64,000 nucleotides of DNA from an uncultured Bacteroidota bacterium (GTDB lineage: Bacteria > Bacteroidota > Bacteroidia > Flavobacteriales > Flavobacteriaceae): assembly GCA_902635895.1 (NCBI GenBank), contig CACPPV010000005.1:1-64000 (forward strand), given 5' to 3'. The notes under the pieces are model-generated. The model saw only the letters and a list, made by a program, of their open reading frames with translations, made no database searches and was not told the DNA's origin. Of the stretch, positions 41,234 to 49,345 are shown one piece after another. How positions within the stretch are numbered: the stretch's first letter is position 1; each line of letters starts with the position of its first letter. The position numbers and the translations under genes are program-made.

Positions 41234-42141
41234 AAAAGACACTAATTGTAGGGACCGTCGCTTATGATGAGATAGAAACACCAACAGATTCTTCTGGAAA
41301 AATTCTTGGAGGAGCAGGAACGTATATCGGCTTAAGCGCCTCAATATTTAACATCAACCCGTCTATTGTCTCAATTGTTGGGGGAGATTTTGAACAAAAG
41401 TATTTAGATCTTTTAATTTCTAAAGGAATCGATGTCAGTTCCATTGAGGTTGTATCTAAAGGAAAAACTTTTTATTGGAAAGGAAAATATCATAAAGATT
41501 GGAACAAAAGAGATACTCTAAACACTCAGCTTAATGTTTTAGCGGACTTTAATCCAACGTTAAATAAAGATGAAAAAGAATCAGAAATTGTAGTTTTAGG
41601 AAACCTACATCCATTAGTGCAAAGTACCGTTTTAAATCAAATAGAATCTAAAAACAGATGTGTAATACTTGACACTATGAATTTTTGGATGGACAATGCT
41701 CTTGAGGAACTTCACAATGTAATTTCAAGAGTCGATATAATTATAATAAATGACGAAGAGGCTCTTCAGCTTTCTGGAAAAGACACTCTTTTTGCTGCTG
41801 CTCAAGAAATCATGTCTTATGGCCCCGCTTACATTGTGATAAAAAAAGGAGAGCATGGTGCGATGCTTTTTGGTAAAACAGAATTTTTTACAGTTCCAGC
41901 TTATCCTGTTCATAAAGTTAAAGATCCTACTGGGGCTGGCGATTGTTTTGCAGGAGGTTTTGCAGGGTTTTTAGCTCAATGTGAGGAAGTTAATTTTCAA
42001 AATTTAAAAACAGCTGTCGTTCACGGAACAATTAATGCTTCATTTTGTGTTGAAGGTTTTGGAACGTCTTCAATACAAAACCTTAATAAAGAAAAGGCAG
42101 AAAAGCGATTTAAAGAATTTAAAAATTACACGAGATATTAA
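41230..42141 (+). CDS. PfkB family carbohydrate kinase
   Basis: 303 residues with a TTG start overlapping the rnhA stop (KKTLIVGTVAYDEIETP). PfkB/ribokinase fold: GGAGTYIGLSAS near 30 and the C-terminal DPTGAGDCFAGGFAGFL near 236-252 with the catalytic Asp. The substrate may be a sugar or nucleoside; the purine neighbours (purN upstream, PurF-like downstream) make an inosine/guanosine-type or ribose substrate attractive, but this is inference. It precedes the PurF-like gene by 38 bp, a common pairing in flavobacteria. Confidence 0.88.
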   Translation: MKKTLIVGTVAYDEIETPTDSSGKILGGAGTYIGLSASIFNINPSIVSIVGGDFEQKYLDLLISKGIDVSSIEVVSKGKTFYWKGKYHKDWNKRDTLNTQLNVLADFNPTLNKDEKESEIVVLGNLHPLVQSTVLNQIESKNRCVILDTMNFWMDNALEELHNVISRVDIIIINDEEALQLSGKDTLFAAAQEIMSYGPAYIVIKKGEHGAMLFGKTEFFTVPAYPVHKVKDPTGAGDCFAGGFAGFLAQCEEVNFQNLKTAVVHGTINASFCVEGFGTSSIQNLNKEKAEKRFKEFKNYTRY

Positions 42142-42179
42142 GGAAAATTGAATTATTTTTATCTTGTTTACAAAGAATA

Positions 42180-44045
42180 ATGAGCGATCAAATTAAACAC
42201 GAGTGCGGAATAGCATTAATTAGACTGCTCAAACCCCTGGACTTTTATCAAAAGAAATACGGCTCCAAATCTTACGGAGTTAATAAAATGTATTTGATGA
42301 TGGAAAAACAGCATAACAGAGGACAGGACGGAGCGGGGTTAGCAACTGTTAAAATTGGAGCTAAGCCAGGACAAAAATACATCCATAGAGAAAGGTCCTC
42401 AGGAAAACAGCCTATACAAGATGTTTTTTCTAGGGTTAACGAACGAATACAATCCTCAAAAGAAAACCCTGACGACAACCCTTTTCACGGAGAATTATTA
42501 CTTGGTCATGTTAGGTATGGAACATTTGGAAAGAACAATATTGAAAGTGTTCACCCTTTTTTAAGACAAAACAATTGGACCCATAGAAATTTAATTGTAG
42601 CAGGAAATTTCAATATGACTAATAACGAAGAGTTGTTTGAAAACCTTGTAAAACTTGGACAACATCCGAAAAGTAAAGTAGATTCAGTCACTGTTATGGA
42701 AAAGATAGGACATTTTCTTGACGATGCCGTTCATAAAATATATAGAGACTTGAAAAGAGAGGGATACAACAAACAAGAAGCATCTCCAAGAATTGAAAAA
42801 CGTCTTAAAATTAGCAAAGTTCTTAAAAAAGCTTCTAAAGATTGGGATGGAGGATACGCCATGGCGGGTTTGCTTGGTCATGGAGACGCTTTTGTTTTAA
42901 GAGACCCATCAGCAATTCGTCCAGCATATTATTTTCAAAACGAAGAAGTTGTGGTTGTTGCCTCAGAAAGACCCGTTATTCAAACTGTATTTAACACTAC
43001 TTTTGAGGAGATCAAAGAGCTAGATGCTGGACATAGTATAATTATAAAAAAATCAGGAAAAACATCTGTAAGGAAGATTATCGAACCAAAAGAAAGAAAA
43101 GCCTGTTCTTTTGAAAGAATTTATTTTTCAAGGGGAAGTGACAAAGAAATTTATAAGGAAAGAAAAAAACTAGGAGAGCTTCTGTTTCCTGAGGTTAACA
43201 AAGCTATTGGAGGAGATTTGGTAAATACAGTTTTTTCTTACATTCCAAATACAGCAGAGACTTCTTTTTTTGGCTTGGTTCAAGAGGCTCAAAAACAAAT
43301 AAAAGAGAAGTCAATTAAAGAGGTTTTGAGTTTGAAAGAAAGCTTGTCACGAAAGAAATTAGAAAAGCTTTTGTCTCTAAAACCCAGAATTGAAAAGGTT
43401 GCAATAAAGGACGCAAAGCTTAGAACTTTTATTTCAGACGATGCCAATCGAGATGAACTGGTTGCGCATGTTTATGACATTACATACGGCTCAATAAAAA
43501 AAACAGACACACTTGTCATAATTGACGATAGTATTGTTAGAGGAACAACCCTACAGAAAAGTATTTTAAAAATTTTAGATAGACTAAATCCAAAAAAAGT
43601 TATAATTGTTTCAAGCGCACCTCAAATAAGGTATCCAGATTGTTACGGTATTGATATGGCTAAAATGGAAGATTTTATTGCTTTTAGGGCTGCCATTAGC
43701 TTGTTGAAAGCTGAAGGCAAAGAAAACAAAATAAAAAAGATTTATAAAGACTGTTTGACCGAACTTAAGTTGCCTTCAAATAAAATGAAAAATCAAGTTT
43801 CCCAAATTTATTCTGATTATTCCGATTATGATATATCTAACCAAATTGCAAAGATTTTGAAAGAGGACGATATAAAAGCGGATATTCAGGTTATTTTCCA
43901 GCCTGTTAAAAACCTTCATTTGGCTTGTCCTAAAAACTTGGGAGATTGGTATTTTACCGGAAATTACCCAACACCAGGGGGTAACAAAGTTGTAAACCAA
44001 GCTTTTGTAAATTATTACGAGGGCTCAGACAAAAGAGCGTATTAA
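42180..44045 (+). CDS. Long PurF-like amidophosphoribosyltransferase
   Basis: 621 residues, clearly longer than typical PurF (about 500). N-terminal class II glutamine amidotransferase with nucleophile candidate Cys9 (SDQIKHECGIALIRL); the eight preceding residues would need removal. Conserved NRGQDGAGLAT near 46 and LGHVRYGTFG near 108. The C-terminal phosphoribosyltransferase part has LVIIDDSIVRGTT near 446, the PRPP motif. Bacteroidota commonly carry this long form in addition to a standard PurF, so its reaction may be the first purine step or a variant. Stop at 44045 abuts the sodA stop at 44046 with no gap. Confidence 0.85.
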   Translation: MSDQIKHECGIALIRLLKPLDFYQKKYGSKSYGVNKMYLMMEKQHNRGQDGAGLATVKIGAKPGQKYIHRERSSGKQPIQDVFSRVNERIQSSKENPDDNPFHGELLLGHVRYGTFGKNNIESVHPFLRQNNWTHRNLIVAGNFNMTNNEELFENLVKLGQHPKSKVDSVTVMEKIGHFLDDAVHKIYRDLKREGYNKQEASPRIEKRLKISKVLKKASKDWDGGYAMAGLLGHGDAFVLRDPSAIRPAYYFQNEEVVVVASERPVIQTVFNTTFEEIKELDAGHSIIIKKSGKTSVRKIIEPKERKACSFERIYFSRGSDKEIYKERKKLGELLFPEVNKAIGGDLVNTVFSYIPNTAETSFFGLVQEAQKQIKEKSIKEVLSLKESLSRKKLEKLLSLKPRIEKVAIKDAKLRTFISDDANRDELVAHVYDITYGSIKKTDTLVIIDDSIVRGTTLQKSILKILDRLNPKKVIIVSSAPQIRYPDCYGIDMAKMEDFIAFRAAISLLKAEGKENKIKKIYKDCLTELKLPSNKMKNQVSQIYSDYSDYDISNQIAKILKEDDIKADIQVIFQPVKNLHLACPKNLGDWYFTGNYPTPGGNKVVNQAFVNYYEGSDKRAY

Positions 44046-44654
44046 TTACTTGTTTTGGTCAAAAAGAGCAGAAACTGCGGTCCAGTCAACAACGTTAAAA
44101 AATCCAGCTATATAATCAGGCCTTCTATTCTGATAATTTAAGTAGTATGCATGTTCCCAAACATCTAAAGCTAAAATTGGGGTTCCTCCACAGCCAATTC
44201 CTTTCATTAAAGGGTTGTCCTGATTCGCTGTAGAACAAACTTCAAGTTTTCCTCCAGGATGAACACATAGCCAAGCCCACCCAGAGCCAAATCTTGTTGC
44301 AGCAGCTTTAGAAAACAAGGCCTTAAATTCATCATAACTACCAAATGAATTTGAAATTGCATTAGACAGAGCGCCGGCTGGTTCTCCACCACCTGAGGGA
44401 GATAAAATATCCCAAAATAAACAGTGGTTGTAGAAGCCTCCTCCATTATTTCTAACAGCGCTGTTGTCTAAATTTAACTCTGACAAAATTTCTTCAATAG
44501 ACTTTCCTTCTAGATCAGAATCTTTAATAGCGTTGTTTAAATTGTTAGTATAACCAGCATGATGTTTTCCATGATGAATTTCCATTGTTTTTGAATCAAT
44601 GTGAGGTTCTAAAGCGTCGTAGGAATATTTTAAAGAAGGGAGTTCAAAAGCCAT
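44046..44654 (-). CDS. sodA: Superoxide dismutase (Fe/Mn family)
   Basis: 202 residues, cytoplasmic (no signal). Converts superoxide to oxygen and hydrogen peroxide. Metal ligands: His in [14 protein letters not shown] near 28, His in [11 protein letters not shown] near 77, Asp and His in [19 protein letters not shown] near 165. Fe or Mn preference cannot be decided by eye. Faces the PurF-like gene end to end and diverges from the AddA-like gene (71-bp gap). Confidence 0.97.
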   Translation of the reverse strand: MAFELPSLKYSYDALEPHIDSKTMEIHHGKHHAGYTNNLNNAIKDSDLEGKSIEEILSELNLDNSAVRNNGGGFYNHCLFWDILSPSGGGEPAGALSNAISNSFGSYDEFKALFSKAAATRFGSGWAWLCVHPGGKLEVCSTANQDNPLMKGIGCGGTPILALDVWEHAYYLNYQNRRPDYIAGFFNVVDWTAVSALFDQNK

Positions 44655-44725
44655 TTTTATAAATTTAATTTGACATAAAATTAATTAAATAATCGTGTAT
44701 TTTTACTTGTAACTAATATTTTTTT

Positions 44726-47700
44726 TTGAAACCTAACGTTAATTTAATAAACGCTTCTGCAGGCACAGGTAAAACATTCGCCGTTACTCAAAACATTTTA
44801 AAGGAAATTCTTTCCTCGAGTGATAGCGATCATTTTAAAAAAATTCTTGCTCTGACGTTTACTAACAAAGCAGCAAACGAAATGAAGGAGAGGGTGTTGA
44901 CATCGCTCAAGGATTTTTCAAATTATGATCAACATATTAGTTCTGAAGCGTTGTTTAAAAGCCTGTCAAAAGAACTAAACTTAACTACTAATGATATCGT
45001 TAAGAAATCTAAAGTTTTACTTGAAAAAATATTACATGACTTCTCTTTTTTCAATATAGACACAATAGATAGTTTTAACCATTCTTTAATACGATCATTT
45101 GCTCGAGAATTAAACTTATCCTCTGACTTTGAAGTTATAACTGACTTTGACGATTCGCTTCAAGAGGCAGTTTACAGAGTTTTTGAAAATGATAAATCAA
45201 ATCAAAAGCTCGAAGAAATGTTAAAAGACTTTGCGATAAAAAAAATATCTGAAGGAAAGTCTTGGGACGTTGAGTATGACATGAAAGAATTTGCTCAGTC
45301 AATATTTATTGAAAAGCATTTTAAAGAAATTGATAAACTTTCAAAAAAATCAATAGATGATTTTTTGAAAATTAAAAAAGAGATAAAAACTCAGCATCGT
45401 GTTGAACAAAAAAAGATAATCAGCATAATAGAAAAGATAGAAGGTTTAATTGAAAACACTTCCTTTGAAATTAGTTTTTCAAGAAACTCTTTTCCAAAAC
45501 TTTTAAAAAAAGTTAAAACAAACGAGCTTCAAATAAAGTCTGCTAAGGCTTTAGTTTTATTATTTGAAAGAGGGAGCGTAATAAATAAAAAATGTTTAGA
45601 AACAAATAGTTTTCAAGCGGAAAAGCTGTTGAAAAAACTTAGCTCCCATTGCATTGAATTAAACAAGCACGTTGTTAAATCAAAAACACAAGAGCTATTT
45701 ATTAATTCAGTAACTCCTTCTGCTTTAATTAAAAAAATTAAAACAAATTTTAAAGAGATCCAGGAAGAGAAAAATCAGGTTTCGGTGTCCGAATTTAATG
45801 ACATTATTAACAAAGAAATAGCAAACCAGCCAACACCTTATTTATATGAAAAACTTGGGGTCAGGTATAACAAGTATTTTATTGATGAGTTTCAAGACAC
45901 GTCAAAACTTCAATGGAAAAATATTTTCCCCCTAATCTCTCACGCTTTGGACTCTTTAGATGAAAACGAAGAACAAGGGTCTTTGTTTTTAGTAGGAGAC
46001 CCTAAACAATCATTGTATAGATGGAGAGGGGCAGACCCAAAAATATTTAACAACCTTTTATACAACGACAGCTTTTTTAAAGAAAAAAAAAGAACAATTA
46101 GTTTGAATAAAAACTTTAGAAGCAGGAATGAATTAATTTCTTTTAACAACACTTTTTTTTCTGCTGTTTCGGAAATCCTTTTAAGCCCTGTTCAGAGGAG
46201 CGTTTACGAAAGCGCCTCAAGCCAAAAAAACAACAATAAAAAAGGAGGCTATATTTCAATTAAAATCCTTGAAAAAACTCAAAAAAAACAACAAGAAACT
46301 GAAAAAATAATTAACGAGGTTTTAGACAAAATAATCTCTTCAATTGACAGGGGATATCAGCAAGAAGAAATCTGTATACTGGTTAGAGACAATAAGCAAG
46401 CCTCTATAATATCATCTGGGCTGAATGAAAAAGGCGTTTCTGTAACGTCTTCAGAAACAACAGCTATTACAAACTCAAAAGAGATAGAGCTTTTAATTAA
46501 TTTGATAAAACTAAAAACGGACAACTCTAACAGGTGTGCTAAGTTTTATATAATAAACTTTTTTAAAAGCACTTTTGATATAAAGGACGAGTTTTTGTTT
46601 TTTGATGAAATTATAAATTACGATTTAAAAAAGTTTTTTAAAAAACTAGGATTAAAGCACCTCTTAGATGGATTTGACAAGCCTCTATTCGAGGCAGTTG
46701 ACTTCTTTATTAAATCATTGGATTTAGACAAAAATAACAACGATCCCTATATTTTGACGTTTAAGGAAGTTGTGCACAAAAAGGTTTTTGGCGAGGGTTT
46801 TGTAGACGCAGAGTTTTTGAGTTATTGGGAAAAAGAAAAAGAAAAAATAAAATTAGCAACCAAAGGAAGCGGCCGCTCTGTTCAAGTTTTGACTATACAT
46901 AAATCGAAAGGACTTGAGTTTCCAATTGTTATATATCCTTTTGCAGATTCCGAAACGTATAGAAACAGGTCTACTAAAAAGTGGCTTCCATTTTCTGAAG
47001 AAAAGGACTCATTTAATCTTTTAATACCTTTTAGTGAAGGAATAAAAGAATATAGCTCTGCTTTTTTTGATGAATATGGGCTACATATTGAAAATCAAGA
47101 GTTTGATAATTTAAATTTACTTTACGTTGCTTTTACAAGAGCCAAAGACGAGCTTCATGTAATATCTGTAAATCCAAAAAAAGGATCTTTAGCTTCACAC
47201 TCTGAAATTATTAGGTTTTTTCTCGAGAAAAACAAAAAATGGACAAATACTAACAGCACTTATTATTGGGGTGAAAAAACCACAAAAAAAAGAATAAAAC
47301 CTACAAAAAATCAACAGCAAATTAATTTTGAAACAAAGACAATTAGCAAAGAACATCAAACAGTTTACTCCGACGATAAGATTAGGTTTGGCAAGCTTTT
47401 CCATGATTTTATGTCTCAAATTGTAAATGAAAGTGATTATAAAAAAGCAACCCTTAAAATGAAAGCAAGAAATGATATTGGTCAAGAGCTCAAAGAAAAA
47501 ATTTTAATATTGTCTAAAAAAACAATTTATAATAAAGATCTTAAGAGAAGCTTTTCGAATAAAATAAATGCTGTTTGCGAAAAAGAAATTCTTTCAAATA
47601 AAAAATCAATTATCCCAGACAGGATAGCTTTTTTAAATAAAAAAGAAGTTATTATAATTGATTATAAAACAGGAGTTAAACAAAAAAAAGACACTCAACA

Positions 47701-47812
47701 AATTGGTTTATATAAAGAAATCCTAACTGAAATGGGTTATACTGTTCTAGAAACAATCCTTGTTTATCTAAACCCCTCAAATCTTTCGCTTGAGCTAGTC
47801 CATAATAAATAA
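44726..47812 (+). CDS. AddA/RecB-like UvrD-family helicase-nuclease
   Basis: 1028 residues with a TTG start (KPNVNLINASAGTGKTFAVT). Superfamily 1 helicase motifs: Walker A ASAGTGKTF, Ia ALTFTNKAANEMKERV, II FIDEFQDTSKLQW near 390, III VGDPKQSLYRWRGAD near 427, IV NKNFRSR, V VQVLTIHKSKGLEFPIV near 722, VI LLYVAFTRAKDELHV near 800. A C-terminal PD-(D/E)XK nuclease domain follows: FGKLFHDFM near 890 and PDRIAFLNKKEVIIIDYKTG near 970. With the AddB-like protein at 49346 it should form a double-strand break processing enzyme. Lys-rich and slightly shorter than Bacillus AddA. Confidence 0.9.
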   Translation: MKPNVNLINASAGTGKTFAVTQNILKEILSSSDSDHFKKILALTFTNKAANEMKERVLTSLKDFSNYDQHISSEALFKSLSKELNLTTNDIVKKSKVLLEKILHDFSFFNIDTIDSFNHSLIRSFARELNLSSDFEVITDFDDSLQEAVYRVFENDKSNQKLEEMLKDFAIKKISEGKSWDVEYDMKEFAQSIFIEKHFKEIDKLSKKSIDDFLKIKKEIKTQHRVEQKKIISIIEKIEGLIENTSFEISFSRNSFPKLLKKVKTNELQIKSAKALVLLFERGSVINKKCLETNSFQAEKLLKKLSSHCIELNKHVVKSKTQELFINSVTPSALIKKIKTNFKEIQEEKNQVSVSEFNDIINKEIANQPTPYLYEKLGVRYNKYFIDEFQDTSKLQWKNIFPLISHALDSLDENEEQGSLFLVGDPKQSLYRWRGADPKIFNNLLYNDSFFKEKKRTISLNKNFRSRNELISFNNTFFSAVSEILLSPVQRSVYESASSQKNNNKKGGYISIKILEKTQKKQQETEKIINEVLDKIISSIDRGYQQEEICILVRDNKQASIISSGLNEKGVSVTSSETTAITNSKEIELLINLIKLKTDNSNRCAKFYIINFFKSTFDIKDEFLFFDEIINYDLKKFFKKLGLKHLLDGFDKPLFEAVDFFIKSLDLDKNNNDPYILTFKEVVHKKVFGEGFVDAEFLSYWEKEKEKIKLATKGSGRSVQVLTIHKSKGLEFPIVIYPFADSETYRNRSTKKWLPFSEEKDSFNLLIPFSEGIKEYSSAFFDEYGLHIENQEFDNLNLLYVAFTRAKDELHVISVNPKKGSLASHSEIIRFFLEKNKKWTNTNSTYYWGEKTTKKRIKPTKNQQQINFETKTISKEHQTVYSDDKIRFGKLFHDFMSQIVNESDYKKATLKMKARNDIGQELKEKILILSKKTIYNKDLKRSFSNKINAVCEKEILSNKKSIIPDRIAFLNKKEVIIIDYKTGVKQKKDTQQIGLYKEILTEMGYTVLETILVYLNPSNLSLELVHNK

Positions 47813-47845
47813 ATAAAGAAATCTTCCTATATCCTATAAATTCAT

Positions 47846-47853
47846 TAAGTTTG
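47846..47853 (+). promoter_or_regulatory. -7 promoter box of the OmpA-family gene (decides the start codon)
   Basis: TAAGTTTG, 30 nt before the ATG at 47884. It overlaps an alternative TTG at 47851, which therefore cannot be used; the gene has its own promoter and is not only read through from the AddA-like gene. Confidence 0.6.
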
Positions 47854-47883
47854 CATTACGGAATTATTAAACAAACTATTACA

Positions 47884-49284
47884 ATGAAAAAATTAGTAAA
47901 AGTATTATCTGTTTTTGTTATGGTTTTATCGGTTAGCTCTATGCTAGCTCAAGACAAAAACAATCAATGGCAAATTACAATGGGTGTTAGCGCAATAGAT
48001 TTTCATCCAGTTGGAACAGATGCATCAGACAATGCAACTGGTGGGCTGTTCAGCGAGTACTTCAATTTTGATGAAAACTGGAACACTCCAAACACACCAG
48101 TAAACACAATTTCTCTAACTAGATATGGTAATGAGTCTTTTTCTTATGGCTTCAGAGCAAGTTTAAATAAAATTAGCAAGCTTGGAGACGAAAGAGCTAT
48201 AATTAGTCCAAAAGTGTTAGGAAGTTTTGATGCGGTTGTAACATATAATCTTCCAGGAGAAATTAATGTTATGGGATTAACTATTGACCCATTTCTTGAG
48301 GGAGGAACTGGTTACACTTGGTTTGGAAAAGAAAGATCACAAACACTTAATGGAGGATACGGAGTTAACATTCCTGTTTCAGAGAAAGTGTCTATCAAAG
48401 TGGGTTCATCTTACAAGCATGCTTTCAACGACATGCAAGATTTAAAGGCTCATTTCCAACACAACATTGGTGTTGCCTTAAATTTTGGAGGAAAAGACTC
48501 TGATAGAGATGGAGTGTATGATCAATACGACGATTGCCCTTCTCAACCAGGTCTCCCTGCTTTTAACGGTTGTCCTGATAATGACGGAGATGGTGTTGTA
48601 AATAGCAAAGATGCTTGTCCAGATGTTGCTGGATTAATTGAATTTGGCGGATGCCCTGATTCAGATGGTGATGGAATTCCAGACACTCAAGACGCTTGTG
48701 TTAATGAAGCTGGTTCATCCGAAATGAATGGATGTCCTGATTCTGATGGCGACGGTGTTGCAAATAATGTCGACGCTTGTTCCTCTGTTGCTGGACCTGC
48801 TGCTAACAATGGATGCCCTTGGCCAGATTCTGATGGTGACGGCGTTTTAGACAAAGACGACAAATGTCCTAATACTGCAGGAGTTTCTTCTAACAACGGA
48901 TGTCCAGAACCTACTAAAGAGATTATGGAAAGATTAAACGCTGTTGGAGCTATGATTCCTTTCCAATTAAATAGAGCAGAATTAGGAGCTGAAGTAAAAG
49001 GACTCCTTGGAGAAGTTTTAGGAATAATGAATAATTACTCCAAAACAAGCTTTATGATTGAAGGGCATACAGATTCATCTGGGCCTAAATCTTTTAACCA
49101 AAAACTTTCTGAATTAAGAGCAATGTCTGTTAAAGAATATTTGGTTGAAAACGGAATTACATCTAGCAGATTGTCTACAGTTGGTTATGGAGAAGACAAG
49201 CCAATGGTTTCAAATTCAACAAGACAAGGTAGAATTAAAAATAGAAGAGTAGAGTTCAAGGTAATTCCCGCTTCATCTAATTAA
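47884..49284 (+). CDS. OmpA family outer membrane protein with thrombospondin type 3 repeats
   Basis: 466 residues from the ATG at 47884 (MKKLVKVLSVFVMVLSVSS, signal peptide ending LAQ). Parts: N-terminal eight-stranded barrel (about 25-195), five calcium-binding TSP3 repeats of the DSDGDGVxDxxDxCP type (about 200-345), and a peptidoglycan-binding OmpA domain (about 350-466) with MIEGHTDSSGPKSFNQKLSELRA. A major structural outer membrane protein in flavobacteria. The GC content and codon use of the repeat region look richer than the neighbours, as expected for a highly expressed gene. Followed by the strongest terminator of the window. Confidence 0.95.
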   Translation: MKKLVKVLSVFVMVLSVSSMLAQDKNNQWQITMGVSAIDFHPVGTDASDNATGGLFSEYFNFDENWNTPNTPVNTISLTRYGNESFSYGFRASLNKISKLGDERAIISPKVLGSFDAVVTYNLPGEINVMGLTIDPFLEGGTGYTWFGKERSQTLNGGYGVNIPVSEKVSIKVGSSYKHAFNDMQDLKAHFQHNIGVALNFGGKDSDRDGVYDQYDDCPSQPGLPAFNGCPDNDGDGVVNSKDACPDVAGLIEFGGCPDSDGDGIPDTQDACVNEAGSSEMNGCPDSDGDGVANNVDACSSVAGPAANNGCPWPDSDGDGVLDKDDKCPNTAGVSSNNGCPEPTKEIMERLNAVGAMIPFQLNRAELGAEVKGLLGEVLGIMNNYSKTSFMIEGHTDSSGPKSFNQKLSELRAMSVKEYLVENGITSSRLSTVGYGEDKPMVSNSTRQGRIKNRRVEFKVIPASSN

Positions 49285-49304
49285 TTGTATCATATAATAT
49301 AATT

Positions 49305-49339
49305 GAAAAGCGCCTGTTTTACAGGCGCTTTTTTTATTT
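49305..49339 (+). terminator. Rho-independent terminator after the OmpA-family gene
   Basis: Stem arms AAGCGCCTGT (49308-49317) and ACAGGCGCTT (49321-49330), loop TTT, then a T run to about 49335. Ten perfect pairs. Confidence 0.95.
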
Positions 49340-49345
49340 TTAGGC

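Noticed and set aside
48500-48910. Periodic repeats that at first look like a direct-repeat array
   Set aside because: They are in-frame TSP3 codon repeats (DSDGDG...) in the OmpA-family gene, not a CRISPR; spacing and sequence follow the protein.
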